From: Brevibacillus_D fluminis_A
GTDB lineage: Bacteria > Bacillota > Bacilli > Brevibacillales > Brevibacillaceae
Length of the DNA: 64,000 nt
Direction of reading: 5' to 3'
Assembly: GCF_052072235.1 (NCBI RefSeq)
Contig: NZ_CM125436.1
Span: forward strand, 4,458,001 to 4,522,000
The notes beneath the pieces were generated by a model, which was not told the DNA's origin, made no database searches, and worked only from the letters and a program-made list of their open reading frames with translations. Position 1 is the stretch's first letter, and every line of letters starts with the position of its first letter. Below are positions 25,337 through 36,124 of this stretch, piece by piece. The position numbers and the translations under genes are program-made.

Positions 25337-25729
25337 CTAGTCCTCTACGTAATTGGACACCTCGATCAAGTTTTGGTCCAGATCGCGGAAATACACGGAC
25401 AGAATCGTTCCGTTCGCGCCGGTCCGCTCCACAGGCCCTTCTTCAACCGCCACGCCTTGTTCGGCCAGATGAATCATCACATCCGCAAGCGGCAGCGTCG
25501 CGATGAAGCAAAGGTCCGCCGAGCCGGGCGTCGGCCGCAGCGCTTTCGGTTCATACTCGCGTCCGGCTTGATGCAGATTGATCTTTTGGCGGCCGAACTG
25601 AAGCGCTTTGCGGCCCCCTTTAAACGTGACTTCCTCCATCCCCAGCACGGCGGTGTAAAAGCGAACCGTCGCTTCGACGTCGGCCACCGTCAGGACGAGA
25701 TGATCCAGCCGATCGATGCTCATCTTCAT
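25337..25729 (-). CDS. VOC-superfamily (glyoxalase/dioxygenase fold) protein
   Basis: A 130-residue protein with one pair of beta-alpha-beta-beta-beta modules. IDRLDHLVLTVADVEATVRF opens the fold and gives the first metal His; the second module ends VYFRDLDQNLIEV, where the Glu is the usual last metal ligand. INLHQAGREY resembles the YwbC/fosfomycin-resistance-like subgroup. Substrate unknown. It lies between pxpC and the chemoreceptor with its own terminator. Confidence 0.85.
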   Translation of the reverse strand: MKMSIDRLDHLVLTVADVEATVRFYTAVLGMEEVTFKGGRKALQFGRQKINLHQAGREYEPKALRPTPGSADLCFIATLPLADVMIHLAEQGVAVEEGPVERTGANGTILSVYFRDLDQNLIEVSNYVED

Positions 25730-25806
25730 TGCTTTCTCCTCCTCTTCCCGCCTTCACACCCCCTAATTGTAGCGACTCTTCCGTTTTTTGCAAATTTGGT
25801 ATGTCG

Positions 25807-26781
25807 CTACTTCAACTGCTCCGCGACCAGCTGGAGCTTTTGTTTTTTTGCCATCCGCGCTTCACACGCTTGGGTGACGGTTACCGCATGAAAACGAACG
25901 ATGCCGGTGGGCCTTAACTGGGCGATCTGATCGAGATCGGAGCTGATGACGACGCCCATCGTCATGAAGCCGCCGCCTGTCGTCGCATCGCTCAGCTGAA
26001 TGATGATTTCCTCGCTGTTCGTCAGCAAGATCCCGCCGAGCATGTACGCGGTATCGACGACATTGGAGTACCCGCTGCCCGCCCCGAACGGCGTCTCGAA
26101 CGGTTCAAAATGCAGGCTTGGCCCATGGAACCGGTAGCCGACCCGATTGGCCTCGGAGGAAACGACCCACTCCTCGTTGAGGAAGGCGCGAACGCCCTCA
26201 TCGCTGATGCGATGGCTCGCCAAGCCGAGGACGACCCGCACATCCAGCTCCTTCGGAAATACAGGCAGCGCCTCTTCGCCGATCTGCTTGCCGACTTGCC
26301 GGGCGTAACCGGGAAGCGGCTCGCCGATCTCGACCTCATCGCCCTTCTGCAGCTTGCGCCCGTGAAACCCGCCGAGCCCGCTCTGCACATACGTCGATTT
26401 GCTGCCCATGATCTCCGGCACCGCGATGCCGCCCGATACGCACAAATACGCATGGACCCCCGCCGCCATGTGGCCAAACGACAGGATGTCCCCCGCATGG
26501 ACCTCGACGTTTTGCCACATCGGGATTTCCTGCCCGTTCACAAAAGCCTTGACCGGTGCGCCGGTGATCGCGATCACGGTTTTTTTGCCGAATGCCAGCC
26601 TGGGACAGATGAGCGACATCTCAAGCGCCGCAAACGATGCCGGATTGCCCAGCAGCATATTCCCAAGCGCATACGAATATTTGTCCGCCGCCCCTGACGG
26701 CGGAATGCCCAAATGATAATAGCCGTCTCTGCCCATATCCTGCACAGTGGTCGACAGGCCCGGTTCCAGCACGCGAATCAT
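25807..26781 (-). CDS. pxpC: 5-oxoprolinase subunit C (biotin-dependent carboxyltransferase fold)
   Basis: A 324-residue KipA/PxpC protein (MIRVLEPGLSTTVQDMGRDG start, PPSGAADKYSYALGNMLLGN). PxpA, PxpB and PxpC together hydrolyse 5-oxoproline to glutamate with ATP. The start codon follows the pxpB stop with no gap. No pxpA (LamB/YcsF) gene is in the window. Its partners here are the hydantoinase-type genes upstream. Confidence 0.9.
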   Translation of the reverse strand: MIRVLEPGLSTTVQDMGRDGYYHLGIPPSGAADKYSYALGNMLLGNPASFAALEMSLICPRLAFGKKTVIAITGAPVKAFVNGQEIPMWQNVEVHAGDILSFGHMAAGVHAYLCVSGGIAVPEIMGSKSTYVQSGLGGFHGRKLQKGDEVEIGEPLPGYARQVGKQIGEEALPVFPKELDVRVVLGLASHRISDEGVRAFLNEEWVVSSEANRVGYRFHGPSLHFEPFETPFGAGSGYSNVVDTAYMLGGILLTNSEEIIIQLSDATTGGGFMTMGVVISSDLDQIAQLRPTGIVRFHAVTVTQACEARMAKKQKLQLVAEQLK

Positions 26782-27663
26782 CTAAAATCCCTCCATCAAC
26801 AGCGCGATGTACGCCTTCCCGCGCAGCAAATATTCCTTCGGGGAAAACTCGACATCCCGTGTCCGGTACGCGTATGTCCCCTTTTCCACGTCCGCGACGA
26901 TCTGCCAGTATTCCGCCTCGTCAATCGGGCGGTGCCGCCAGATGTCTCCCGGCTTGGCCAGCACGTAGTCGCGCAGCTCGGGATAGCGCCGCTCCTTGTC
27001 GTAAACCGGCACCGCCGACATGCCGATCAATTGGTAGCTGCCCGGACTGTCGACCGGATAGATGGCATTGAACGCCCCGCCCAAGCCGATGGCGCGATTC
27101 GGTGTTTTGGAGCGCGGGCTCAAATATTTGGGCGCCTGCAAAATTTCTTCGTTGGTCGCGCCGAGCGGAAACTCCCATGACGTCCCGGGAATGTAGCCTA
27201 CCATCGTGATGAAATACGGCGTGGACGAGTGCGCCTGGATGAATGCGGCCTTGTCCGCAAAGCCGTTGCATGCCATCGCGAAATCGAAATCCGACTGGCC
27301 CGGATGCTGGTGCCGGCTGGCGAATCGCTCCGAATAGGAGCGGGTGATCGGATCGTCGTACCAGGTTGGAATCTCGACGATGCGCGTGGACAAGTTCAGC
27401 TCCGCCACATTGCTTTTGGTAATGTCGATCTCGATCAAATAATCGAGCAAATCTTGCGACGAGATGATCTCCGGATTGAAGCGGACCAGATAGGAGGCGT
27501 TGGCCGGACAAATATCGATGAGCCCCGGAATGTTGCGCTTGCGCAGCTCGTTCGTGATCGCCAGCGCCTTGAAGTTGCTCGCAAGCCCCATCTCCCGCGA
27601 GATTTCCGCATAAATGTACTCGTCTCCGGCCAAATCGAAGCGTGTTTCCGGCAGCGTGAACAT
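26782..27663 (-). CDS. pxpB: 5-oxoprolinase subunit B (KipI-like)
   Basis: A 293-residue carboxyltransferase domain 1 protein. MVGYIPGTSWEFPLGATNEE and GAFNAIYPVDSPGSYQLIGM match the family's conserved blocks. It is longer than B. subtilis KipI (about 240 residues), with extra N-terminal sequence, as in some PxpB homologs from hydantoin clusters. GGAGGG lies before ATG 27663. The gene follows the sigma-54 regulator by 15 bases. Confidence 0.85.
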   Translation of the reverse strand: MFTLPETRFDLAGDEYIYAEISREMGLASNFKALAITNELRKRNIPGLIDICPANASYLVRFNPEIISSQDLLDYLIEIDITKSNVAELNLSTRIVEIPTWYDDPITRSYSERFASRHQHPGQSDFDFAMACNGFADKAAFIQAHSSTPYFITMVGYIPGTSWEFPLGATNEEILQAPKYLSPRSKTPNRAIGLGGAFNAIYPVDSPGSYQLIGMSAVPVYDKERRYPELRDYVLAKPGDIWRHRPIDEAEYWQIVADVEKGTYAYRTRDVEFSPKEYLLRGKAYIALLMEGF

Positions 27664-27678
27664 GAAAATGCCCTCCTC

Positions 27679-29749
<2,071 letters not shown>

Positions 29750-29905
29750 CTGTCGCGATAAAACTTGGCTGCGCCGAAGCGTTGTCCCTATTCCTATTGT
29801 ACATAAGCCTGTACCGAAAAGAATAGCGGCGATCGACCCGCTTCAGATGGCGCAAAGCCCCTGGCATGCTCATCCGAACAGCCCGGGGCTTCGTGCAAAA
29901 AAACG

Positions 29906-31885
29906 TTATGACCAGTACGGAAGCGTCCGCTTGGCGATCATGTCGCGGTATTGCGCGGTAGATTTCGGCAGGATCATTCCTGTCGCGTAATCGAGGATAA
30001 CATGATAGCGGCGCAGCAGATCGAGCTTGTCAGCCTGCCCGCTGTCGTACAGCGCCTGCACCTCATTCAGACCGAGCGCCAGCCATTCCTTGCGATGCGC
30101 GCGAATATAGGCGCGCTCCGCTTCCGTCGCACTCTCGTCAATTTCGTACAGATCCAGCTCCCGGTCGATCTCGCGGATGACCACGCCGTAATCGCGCTTG
30201 GCTCGTTCGAGCGAGACATAGCCGTCAATCACGTCTTCCTTTACTTGCTCGGGGTCCCGTTCGAGCGGATCGCCCAAACCGCCGCCGCCGGCAGATGGAC
30301 GCGTGAACGTGTCGCCGGTCTTGATTTTGACATTGGAAAAAATCGTGCCCAAAAAGCGCTCGCCTTCCTCACCCGGGTTGAGCCACGCTCCGTGCGGGTT
30401 GGACGATTGGCCGCCAAAAATGCCCCATGTCACGGAGCGCGAACGGTCGCAGCAATACGACATGACGGTGCGGTCGATCCCGGTCATCATCCCGCCTTTT
30501 TCCACCCCGCAGCCGCCCCGGAACCGGCCCGGCCCGCCGGAATCCGTGATGATCTGATGGTGGGTGGTCAGCACCGGCGACAGGCGTTCCTGCCCTTCGC
30601 ACGGCTGGATGCTCAGTCCCACGCCGAACACCGGCGACAGCGCGTTGGCCCCGTCTTTTTCATGGCGGCCGCCATGACCGCCGGCCATCCAGTCGTACCA
30701 CATGAAGTAACTGTCGGCGCCCTGCCGCTTATCCCAGCCGCCGATCAGCAAATATTCAAGGTTAAAGGAGCATGCGAGCGCCCGCTCCGGCATGATGTGG
30801 GACCACAGCTCAAAGATCGCGTTCATGATCTTTTCGTACGCGCCCGAGCAAAAGCCCGATACCGCAACCGGCCACGGCGCATTGACGACGGAATTTTCCG
30901 GCAGCTCGACGGTCAGGACGCGGTAGAAGCCCGAGTTGAGCGGGATTTCCGGAAAAAACGTCTTGGTGCCCGCCACGACCGCCGAGAAGGAGGAGCCGAA
31001 GCCCGCATTGAGAAAGCAGCCGATATAGTCATGGGACCCGTTCAAGTCATACGTGATCGTGTCCTCGTCAATCGTCATCTTCACCTTGATCGGAATCAGG
31101 CCATCGCCCTGCTGCGGGTCCATATCGAGGTAATCGGTCGTCTCCCATGTGCCGTTTGGCAGCTGCGCGATTTTGGACTTGGCCAGCCGCTCCACATAAT
31201 CCTGCACCTCATCGAATGCGGTCAGCACCGTTTCGCGGCCATATTTTTTGATCAGCTGCAACAGCTGGCGCTCCCCGACGAGCGTCGCCTCCGCCTGTGA
31301 GCGCAAATCACCCAGCCGCTCCTGCGGCAAGCGCATGTTGGCAGCGAGCAAATTCGCGACATCCGCGAGAAAAACGCCGCGGCTCCACACTCTCACCGGG
31401 GGAATGCGCATCCCCTCGCCATAGTGGTCCTGCGACTGCACGTCAAACGAGCCGGGGACCGATCCGCCCAAATCGGCCCAGTGGCCGTTGGACTGCATGA
31501 AAGCGATCAGTTCGCCGTCATGGAAAACCGGACGGACGATGCGCACGTCGCAAAAATGGGTGCCGCCGCGATACGGGTCATTCACCAAAAAAACGTCGCC
31601 CGGGTGAATGTCGTCCCCGAAATCTTCGATCACCGCTTTTGCCGTCAGATGCAGCGTGCCCACGTGCACGGAAATGTCCTGCGTCCCCTGCATGATCGTG
31701 TTGCCTTTGGCGTCGCAAATCGCCGAGCTGAAATCGCGGTTGTAGATGACGAACGAATAGCAGGTCCGCAAAATCTGCTCGGACATCTGGTCCACCAGAT
31801 TGACGAACGCATTTTTCAACACTTCAAAGGTAACTGGGTCCAGCTTGCTTTTATAGGCGGTCGCATGCTCTCGCACCTGGCTCAT
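29906..31885 (-). CDS. Hydantoinase/oxoprolinase subunit B
   Basis: A 659-residue HyuB/HydB-type protein. FLVNDPYRGGTHFCDVRIVR and the Gly-rich end region GDTFTRPSAGGGGLGDPLER are the family signatures. With the A subunit it forms an ATP-dependent hydrolase for a cyclic amide such as N-methylhydantoin, 5-oxoproline or a related ring; the exact substrate cannot be read from sequence. It begins one base after the hyuA stop. A weak stem (AAGCCCC/GGGGCTT, 29855-29893) lies after it. Confidence 0.88.
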   Translation of the reverse strand: MSQVREHATAYKSKLDPVTFEVLKNAFVNLVDQMSEQILRTCYSFVIYNRDFSSAICDAKGNTIMQGTQDISVHVGTLHLTAKAVIEDFGDDIHPGDVFLVNDPYRGGTHFCDVRIVRPVFHDGELIAFMQSNGHWADLGGSVPGSFDVQSQDHYGEGMRIPPVRVWSRGVFLADVANLLAANMRLPQERLGDLRSQAEATLVGERQLLQLIKKYGRETVLTAFDEVQDYVERLAKSKIAQLPNGTWETTDYLDMDPQQGDGLIPIKVKMTIDEDTITYDLNGSHDYIGCFLNAGFGSSFSAVVAGTKTFFPEIPLNSGFYRVLTVELPENSVVNAPWPVAVSGFCSGAYEKIMNAIFELWSHIMPERALACSFNLEYLLIGGWDKRQGADSYFMWYDWMAGGHGGRHEKDGANALSPVFGVGLSIQPCEGQERLSPVLTTHHQIITDSGGPGRFRGGCGVEKGGMMTGIDRTVMSYCCDRSRSVTWGIFGGQSSNPHGAWLNPGEEGERFLGTIFSNVKIKTGDTFTRPSAGGGGLGDPLERDPEQVKEDVIDGYVSLERAKRDYGVVIREIDRELDLYEIDESATEAERAYIRAHRKEWLALGLNEVQALYDSGQADKLDLLRRYHVILDYATGMILPKSTAQYRDMIAKRTLPYWS

Positions 31886-31886
31886 C

Positions 31887-33929
31887 TTATTTCGCCTCCC
31901 CGTAGGTCAAGATCATATTTTTGTATTCGTCCACTTTCACGCAAAAGCCGGGTGGAATCACGGTCGTGGAATCCAGCTGCTCCACGATGGCCGGACCGGT
32001 GAATTCGCTTGCGACCGGAACTTGCTCGCGATCGTAAATCGGTGTCGCCACATAACCACCCGCTTCTTCGAAATAAACCTGGCGATACCCTGTCAGCGCA
32101 TCTGCAAGCGTCCCCTCCGGCTCGTAGCGAGGCAGGTTCGGCTTCGGCACAAGCCCGATCGCCTCCACGCGCAGGCCATAGATTTCCACGCTTTGCTCGC
32201 GGCTTGAGAAAGCGAACTCTCGCTGGTGCTCCTGGTGGAATCGCTCGAGTGCGTCCGCCAGGGAATGGATCGGACGGTTCATCGCGACTTCCAGCGAGCG
32301 CCATTGGCCGCTGTAGCGCATGTCCAAATAGCGGACCAACTTCATCTCCTCCCCGCCGATGCCCTCGGCAGCGAGCAACCCGGCTGCCTCTTCTTCCATC
32401 GCCTGAAACTCGCTCTCCAGCTGTTCGGCGGTCACATCCGCCGCATTGACCAGATACGTTTTGGAAATGTCGTGGCGCACGTCGACCAGCAGGCAGCCCA
32501 TCGCGGAGGTGATGCCGGGATACGGCGGCACGATCACGGTCGGAATCTCCATCTCCTTTGCCAAATAAGCGCCGTGCAAAGCGCCCGCTCCGCCAAAGAC
32601 CACCAGGGCGAAATCGCGCGGATCATAACCGCGGCGAATCGAGATGAGCCGCAGTGCATCACACATATTGGCGTTGGCTACCTTCAAAATGGAATTGGCC
32701 GCCTCTTCGTCGGACAGCGTAAACGGCTTTCCGATTTTTTCGCTGATGACGTGGCGTGACGCCTCTTTATTCAGCGTCATCTGGCCGCTGAGCAGCCGGG
32801 TGTTCAGGCGTCCGAGCAGCACGTTGGCATCGGTGTTGGTCGGCTCCGTGCCTCCCTTCATGTAGCAGGCAGGACCCGGATCGGCGCCGGCGCTCTGCGG
32901 GCCGTTGCGCAACGATCCGCCCTCGTCGATCCAGGCGAGGCTGCCTCCTCCCGCGCCAATGCTCAAGATTTCGATGCTCGGGAATCCGATCGGATAGCCG
33001 TATTCGATGTACCAGTCTTTCGTAATCCGCAAATCGCCGTCATACATGAGCGAGATGTCGGTGCTTGTTCCCCCCATGTCCAGCCCGATCGCATTCTGAT
33101 AGCCGCACAGCTTGGCGATATAGGAGCTGGCGATCGCCCCCGCAGCGATCCCGGAGCTGGCGAGCCTGGCGGCGAACTTGGGCACTGTCTCCGAGGTCAT
33201 GACCCCGCCGCCCGAATGCAGCACGAGCACGTCGCCCTCGTAGCCTTTGTCCCGCATTTCGTCGGTCAAATTCCGGATATAGGTCGAGAGGATCGGGCCC
33301 AGCACCGCATTGACGATCGTCGTGCTCATCCGCTCATGCTCGAAAATTTCCGGGAGTGTTTCGCTCGACGTGCAAATGTAGACACCGGGCAGTTCTTCCT
33401 GCAAAATCTCCTTCACTTTCCGCTCATTGACGCCGTTTGTATACGCATTCATAAAGCAGATCGCCACAGACTCGACACCCCGCTTTTTCAGCAAGCGGGC
33501 GAGTTCCCGTGCCTCCGCTTCGTCGACAGCCGCAAGCAGCTTGCCGGTATAATCCACGCGCTCCACCAGCTCAAACCGGTCGCGCCGCTTGATATAAGGC
33601 GGCGCCACATCTGCATAGGCATCCCACAAGTCCAGCTTGGTGCCGCGGCGAATTTCCGCCACATCGCGGAACCCTTTCGTCGTAACCAGCGCCGTTTTCG
33701 GCAGCCGGCGGGTGATCAGCGCGTTCAGGCCAACCGTCGTTCCGTGCGAAAACAGATGAATGTCTTTTGTCGATACGGCCGATTGCGCGATGCCCGTCAA
33801 AATCCCGATCGCAGGATTGTGCGGTGTTGAAGATACTTTTGTCACCGAAATTTTCTTCGATTCCTCATCAAAGATGAATACGTCCGTAAACGTTCCACCC
33901 ACATCGACCGCCAGCTGATATTTGCCCAT
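31887..33929 (-). CDS. Hydantoinase/oxoprolinase subunit A
   Basis: A 680-residue HyuA-type ATPase with an actin/HSP70-like nucleotide fold. It opens MGKYQLAVDVGGTFTDVFIF; DMGGTSTDISLMYDG near residue 295 and GGAGALHGAYLAKEMEIPTV near residue 470 are conserved phosphate-binding segments. ATG 33929 is chosen because GGAGGG lies seven bases upstream; a longer frame to 34193 lacks support. It is the first gene behind the sigma-54 type promoter at 34106-34121. Confidence 0.9.
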   Translation of the reverse strand: MGKYQLAVDVGGTFTDVFIFDEESKKISVTKVSSTPHNPAIGILTGIAQSAVSTKDIHLFSHGTTVGLNALITRRLPKTALVTTKGFRDVAEIRRGTKLDLWDAYADVAPPYIKRRDRFELVERVDYTGKLLAAVDEAEARELARLLKKRGVESVAICFMNAYTNGVNERKVKEILQEELPGVYICTSSETLPEIFEHERMSTTIVNAVLGPILSTYIRNLTDEMRDKGYEGDVLVLHSGGGVMTSETVPKFAARLASSGIAAGAIASSYIAKLCGYQNAIGLDMGGTSTDISLMYDGDLRITKDWYIEYGYPIGFPSIEILSIGAGGGSLAWIDEGGSLRNGPQSAGADPGPACYMKGGTEPTNTDANVLLGRLNTRLLSGQMTLNKEASRHVISEKIGKPFTLSDEEAANSILKVANANMCDALRLISIRRGYDPRDFALVVFGGAGALHGAYLAKEMEIPTVIVPPYPGITSAMGCLLVDVRHDISKTYLVNAADVTAEQLESEFQAMEEEAAGLLAAEGIGGEEMKLVRYLDMRYSGQWRSLEVAMNRPIHSLADALERFHQEHQREFAFSSREQSVEIYGLRVEAIGLVPKPNLPRYEPEGTLADALTGYRQVYFEEAGGYVATPIYDREQVPVASEFTGPAIVEQLDSTTVIPPGFCVKVDEYKNMILTYGEAK

Positions 33930-34105
33930 TGTCTGCCCTCCATACGTATGATTTTTCGTCATTTTGTTTTGGGTTGTCACGCTTGCCGACAAGCCTTCCG
34001 TCATGCCTGGCCCGGGCATTGCGATGCCGCGCGACACGTAAGCCGCCGCCGTCCGCCTCCTCTCCCCTGCTGTCTGCGCTTGCCGCGACTTGTACATGAA
34101 CCAAT

Positions 34106-34121
34106 AGCAAAGAGCGTACCA
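34106..34121 (-). promoter_or_regulatory. Sigma-54 promoter for the hydantoinase operon
   Basis: TGGTACG-CTCT-TTGCT on the minus strand: GG and GC are exactly ten bases apart and only one conserved base of the -24 block differs. It would give a leader of about 166 bases before hyuA. Confidence 0.7.
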
Positions 34122-34208
34122 ACGGTGAAAAACCAAGGGCGACAAGGCGAAAGCAGCGGGATCACCCGCTTTTTGCCTGCAACCGGGACGCAAAAACGTT
34201 GCAAAAAC

Positions 34209-34223
34209 GAAAGATGATCTTTC
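34209..34223. promoter_or_regulatory. Candidate activator site in the divergent region
   Basis: GAAAGATGATCTTTC is a perfect 7-1-7 palindrome about 90 bp behind the minus promoter and 150 bp behind the plus promoter. A second palindrome, GATTGCAATC, lies at 34336-34345. Both are spaced as expected for a sigma-54 activator; the link to the adjacent regulator is inferred. Confidence 0.5.
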
Positions 34224-34376
34224 ACTTTTGAAAGCCGCTTTCTGTCGCCGTCAAGACTGGCCGTTTCGCTACTTTTTGGCCCCCATCCGATTGCAGATCC
34301 GAATTCGCTCCCCGCGATTTCTTGCAAAAATGAAAGATTGCAATCGAAAAATTCAAATAATTCAATCTCTTTCGCT

Positions 34377-34392
34377 TGGTATGTGGATTGCT
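34377..34392 (+). promoter_or_regulatory. Sigma-54 promoter for the permease
   Basis: TGGTATG-TGGA-TTGCT on the plus strand, with GG and GC at the required distance. It faces away from the promoter at 34106-34121, so one activator could fire both. These sites fill the 33930-34484 gap. Confidence 0.7.
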
Positions 34393-34484
34393 TATCTAAC
34401 GGTTTGCAAAACAGGAAAGGAGGAGCAGTACACATCCTGGTTGTCCAGAAGAGAAATAACAGTCAAACAAAGGGGTTGATTCAC

Positions 34485-35891
34485 GTGGCAGAAATCATTC
34501 GTCCGACTACTTCATCCGGCGATTCCTCCCAGGAACAAAAGGAAGACTACGCTCTGGAAAAAGTGCCTGTGCACTACCGCATGAAATGGTGGAGCATCAC
34601 CAATGTAACGCTCGGGGTCGCAACCGCCATGGTCTTCATGCAGATGGGCAGCCTGATGGCGACCGCCTACGGCAGCATGAATGCATTGATCGCCGAAATT
34701 TATGCGACGGCAGTCGGCGGTGTTTTGGGGATCGCGATCGCCTACTATGCAGCCAAATCCGGCCTGAACACCAATCTCATGGCGCGCGGCGGCGGGTTCG
34801 GCTATGTCGGCGCATCGATCACGTCTTTCATTTATGCGATGAACTTCATCATGTATTCCGCAATCGAAGGGTCCATCATGGCCAGCGCTGTCCATGAATA
34901 TGTACAGGTCGTGCCCGTTTGGGTGCTGATGGTTTTTTTCGGACTGATCGTCATTCCGTTCAACTGGTTTGGCATGAAGCAATTGGAGAAACTGCAAAAA
35001 TGGACGCTGCCCGTCTTCATCGTCTTGCTTGGCGCAGGCATCGTCGCGGCGATGCGGATTGCTCCCGCCTACACCGGCGGAATCTGGTCCTTTTTGCCGG
35101 AGGGCGCGCAGGTTGGCGGGACGATGCTGTTGACCTGCATCGGCATTATGAACGGGCTGGTCGGCATCATGGCGCTTCTGGTCTCCGACTATGCCCGCTT
35201 CATCAAGCGCGAGGAAATGAAAATCGGCGTCTTTGCCGTCGGCTTCATTCCGCAGCTGGTCTGCTTCTTTTTGATGGGATTGGCAGGGATCTGGTTCGGC
35301 GTGCGGCTGGGCGAGCCGAATCCCGGCGTGTATTTTGTTCACCTGATCGGGATCGGCGGCGCGCTTTTCACGATTCTGACGCAGCTGCGCATCAACATTA
35401 CCAACTTGTACAGCGGCTCCTTGTCGCTCGCCAATTTCTTCGAGCACGTCTTCCGCTTCCGGCCGGGACGCACTTTCTGGGTGGCGACCACCGCCCTCAC
35501 GGCGATCGTCGCCATGCTGGCCGGCGCGCTTGATTACCTCGGACCGCTGTTGACGTTCCAAGGCGTCTTTTTGTTTGCGTGGGCTGCGATCTTGGTCGCA
35601 GATGCGCTTGTGGTCAAACGATGGCTCAAGATCGGCCCGCTGTTTTTCGAATACCGCAGCCAGTATCTGTACCCGTGGAACCCGGTCGGCGTCATCTCGC
35701 TGCTGGTTTCGAGCATCTTGGGCACCGTCGCCGCCTTCGGCCACATGGGGGCGTTCTTGCAAAACATCGCCGCATTTTTCGCCGCCATCCTTGCCTTTGC
35801 CTTGACGGTGATTTTGGCGGTGGCGACCAAAGGCAAGTATTACGCGCGCGAGCAAGCAAGAGACGTCCCGGAAGATGAAAAGATCGCCTAG
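34485..35891 (+). CDS. NCS1-family purine/cytosine/hydantoin-type permease
   Basis: A 468-residue membrane protein with about twelve helices. NVTLGVATAMVFMQMGSLMA, MARGGGFGYVGASITSFIYA and QLRINITNLYSGSLSLANF are typical of the NCS1 (CodB/PuuP/Mhp1) group. Mhp1-type members import hydantoins and others import nucleobases; its divergence from hydantoinase genes under paired sigma-54 promoters favours a cyclic ureide or amide. GTG 34485 follows AAAGGGG; upstream frame extensions lack a ribosome site. Confidence 0.85.
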   Translation: MAEIIRPTTSSGDSSQEQKEDYALEKVPVHYRMKWWSITNVTLGVATAMVFMQMGSLMATAYGSMNALIAEIYATAVGGVLGIAIAYYAAKSGLNTNLMARGGGFGYVGASITSFIYAMNFIMYSAIEGSIMASAVHEYVQVVPVWVLMVFFGLIVIPFNWFGMKQLEKLQKWTLPVFIVLLGAGIVAAMRIAPAYTGGIWSFLPEGAQVGGTMLLTCIGIMNGLVGIMALLVSDYARFIKREEMKIGVFAVGFIPQLVCFFLMGLAGIWFGVRLGEPNPGVYFVHLIGIGGALFTILTQLRINITNLYSGSLSLANFFEHVFRFRPGRTFWVATTALTAIVAMLAGALDYLGPLLTFQGVFLFAWAAILVADALVVKRWLKIGPLFFEYRSQYLYPWNPVGVISLLVSSILGTVAAFGHMGAFLQNIAAFFAAILAFALTVILAVATKGKYYAREQARDVPEDEKIA

Positions 35892-35910
35892 CTCATCCCT
35901 CTTTTGGCAA

Positions 35911-35950
35911 AAAAAAGCTGTCAGCAGAACCATCGGTCCGCTGACAGCTT
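35911..35950. terminator. Bidirectional terminator between the permease and feo operons
   Basis: AAGCTGTCAGC pairs perfectly with GCTGACAGCTT; a run of seven T follows on the minus strand and T-rich sequence follows on the plus strand. Confidence 0.8.
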
Positions 35951-35953
35951 CCT

Positions 35954-36109
35954 TTATTTTTTGGTGCACACCATGTTTCCACCCGCTGCCGCACAGCCGC
36001 TGCAGCCTCCGCCGCCGCATTTGCCCGCCCTCGCCCGTTTCGCAAACGCGATCAGTTGCCATGTCGCAAAGCCCAGAACTGCAGCCATCACCAGATAGAT
36101 CATTTCCAT
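35954..36109 (-). CDS. FeoB-associated Cys-rich membrane protein
   Basis: A 51-residue protein: one membrane helix (MEMIYLVMAAVLGFATWQLI), a basic stretch AKRARAGK, then CGGGGCSGCAA and a late Cys. This is the FeoB-associated Cys-rich layout (FeoC-like in Firmicutes). It starts 16 bases after feoB, so it is the third gene of the feo operon. A role in iron delivery or FeoB stability is inferred from the family. Confidence 0.85.
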   Translation of the reverse strand: MEMIYLVMAAVLGFATWQLIAFAKRARAGKCGGGGCSGCAAAGGNMVCTKK

Positions 36110-36124
36110 TCCGCCTTTCGACTT

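Noticed and set aside
29855..29893. Hairpin after the hydantoinase B gene as a terminator
   Set aside because: The stem is good but the trailing strand has only three T; the T run is on the wrong side, so I mention it only as weak.
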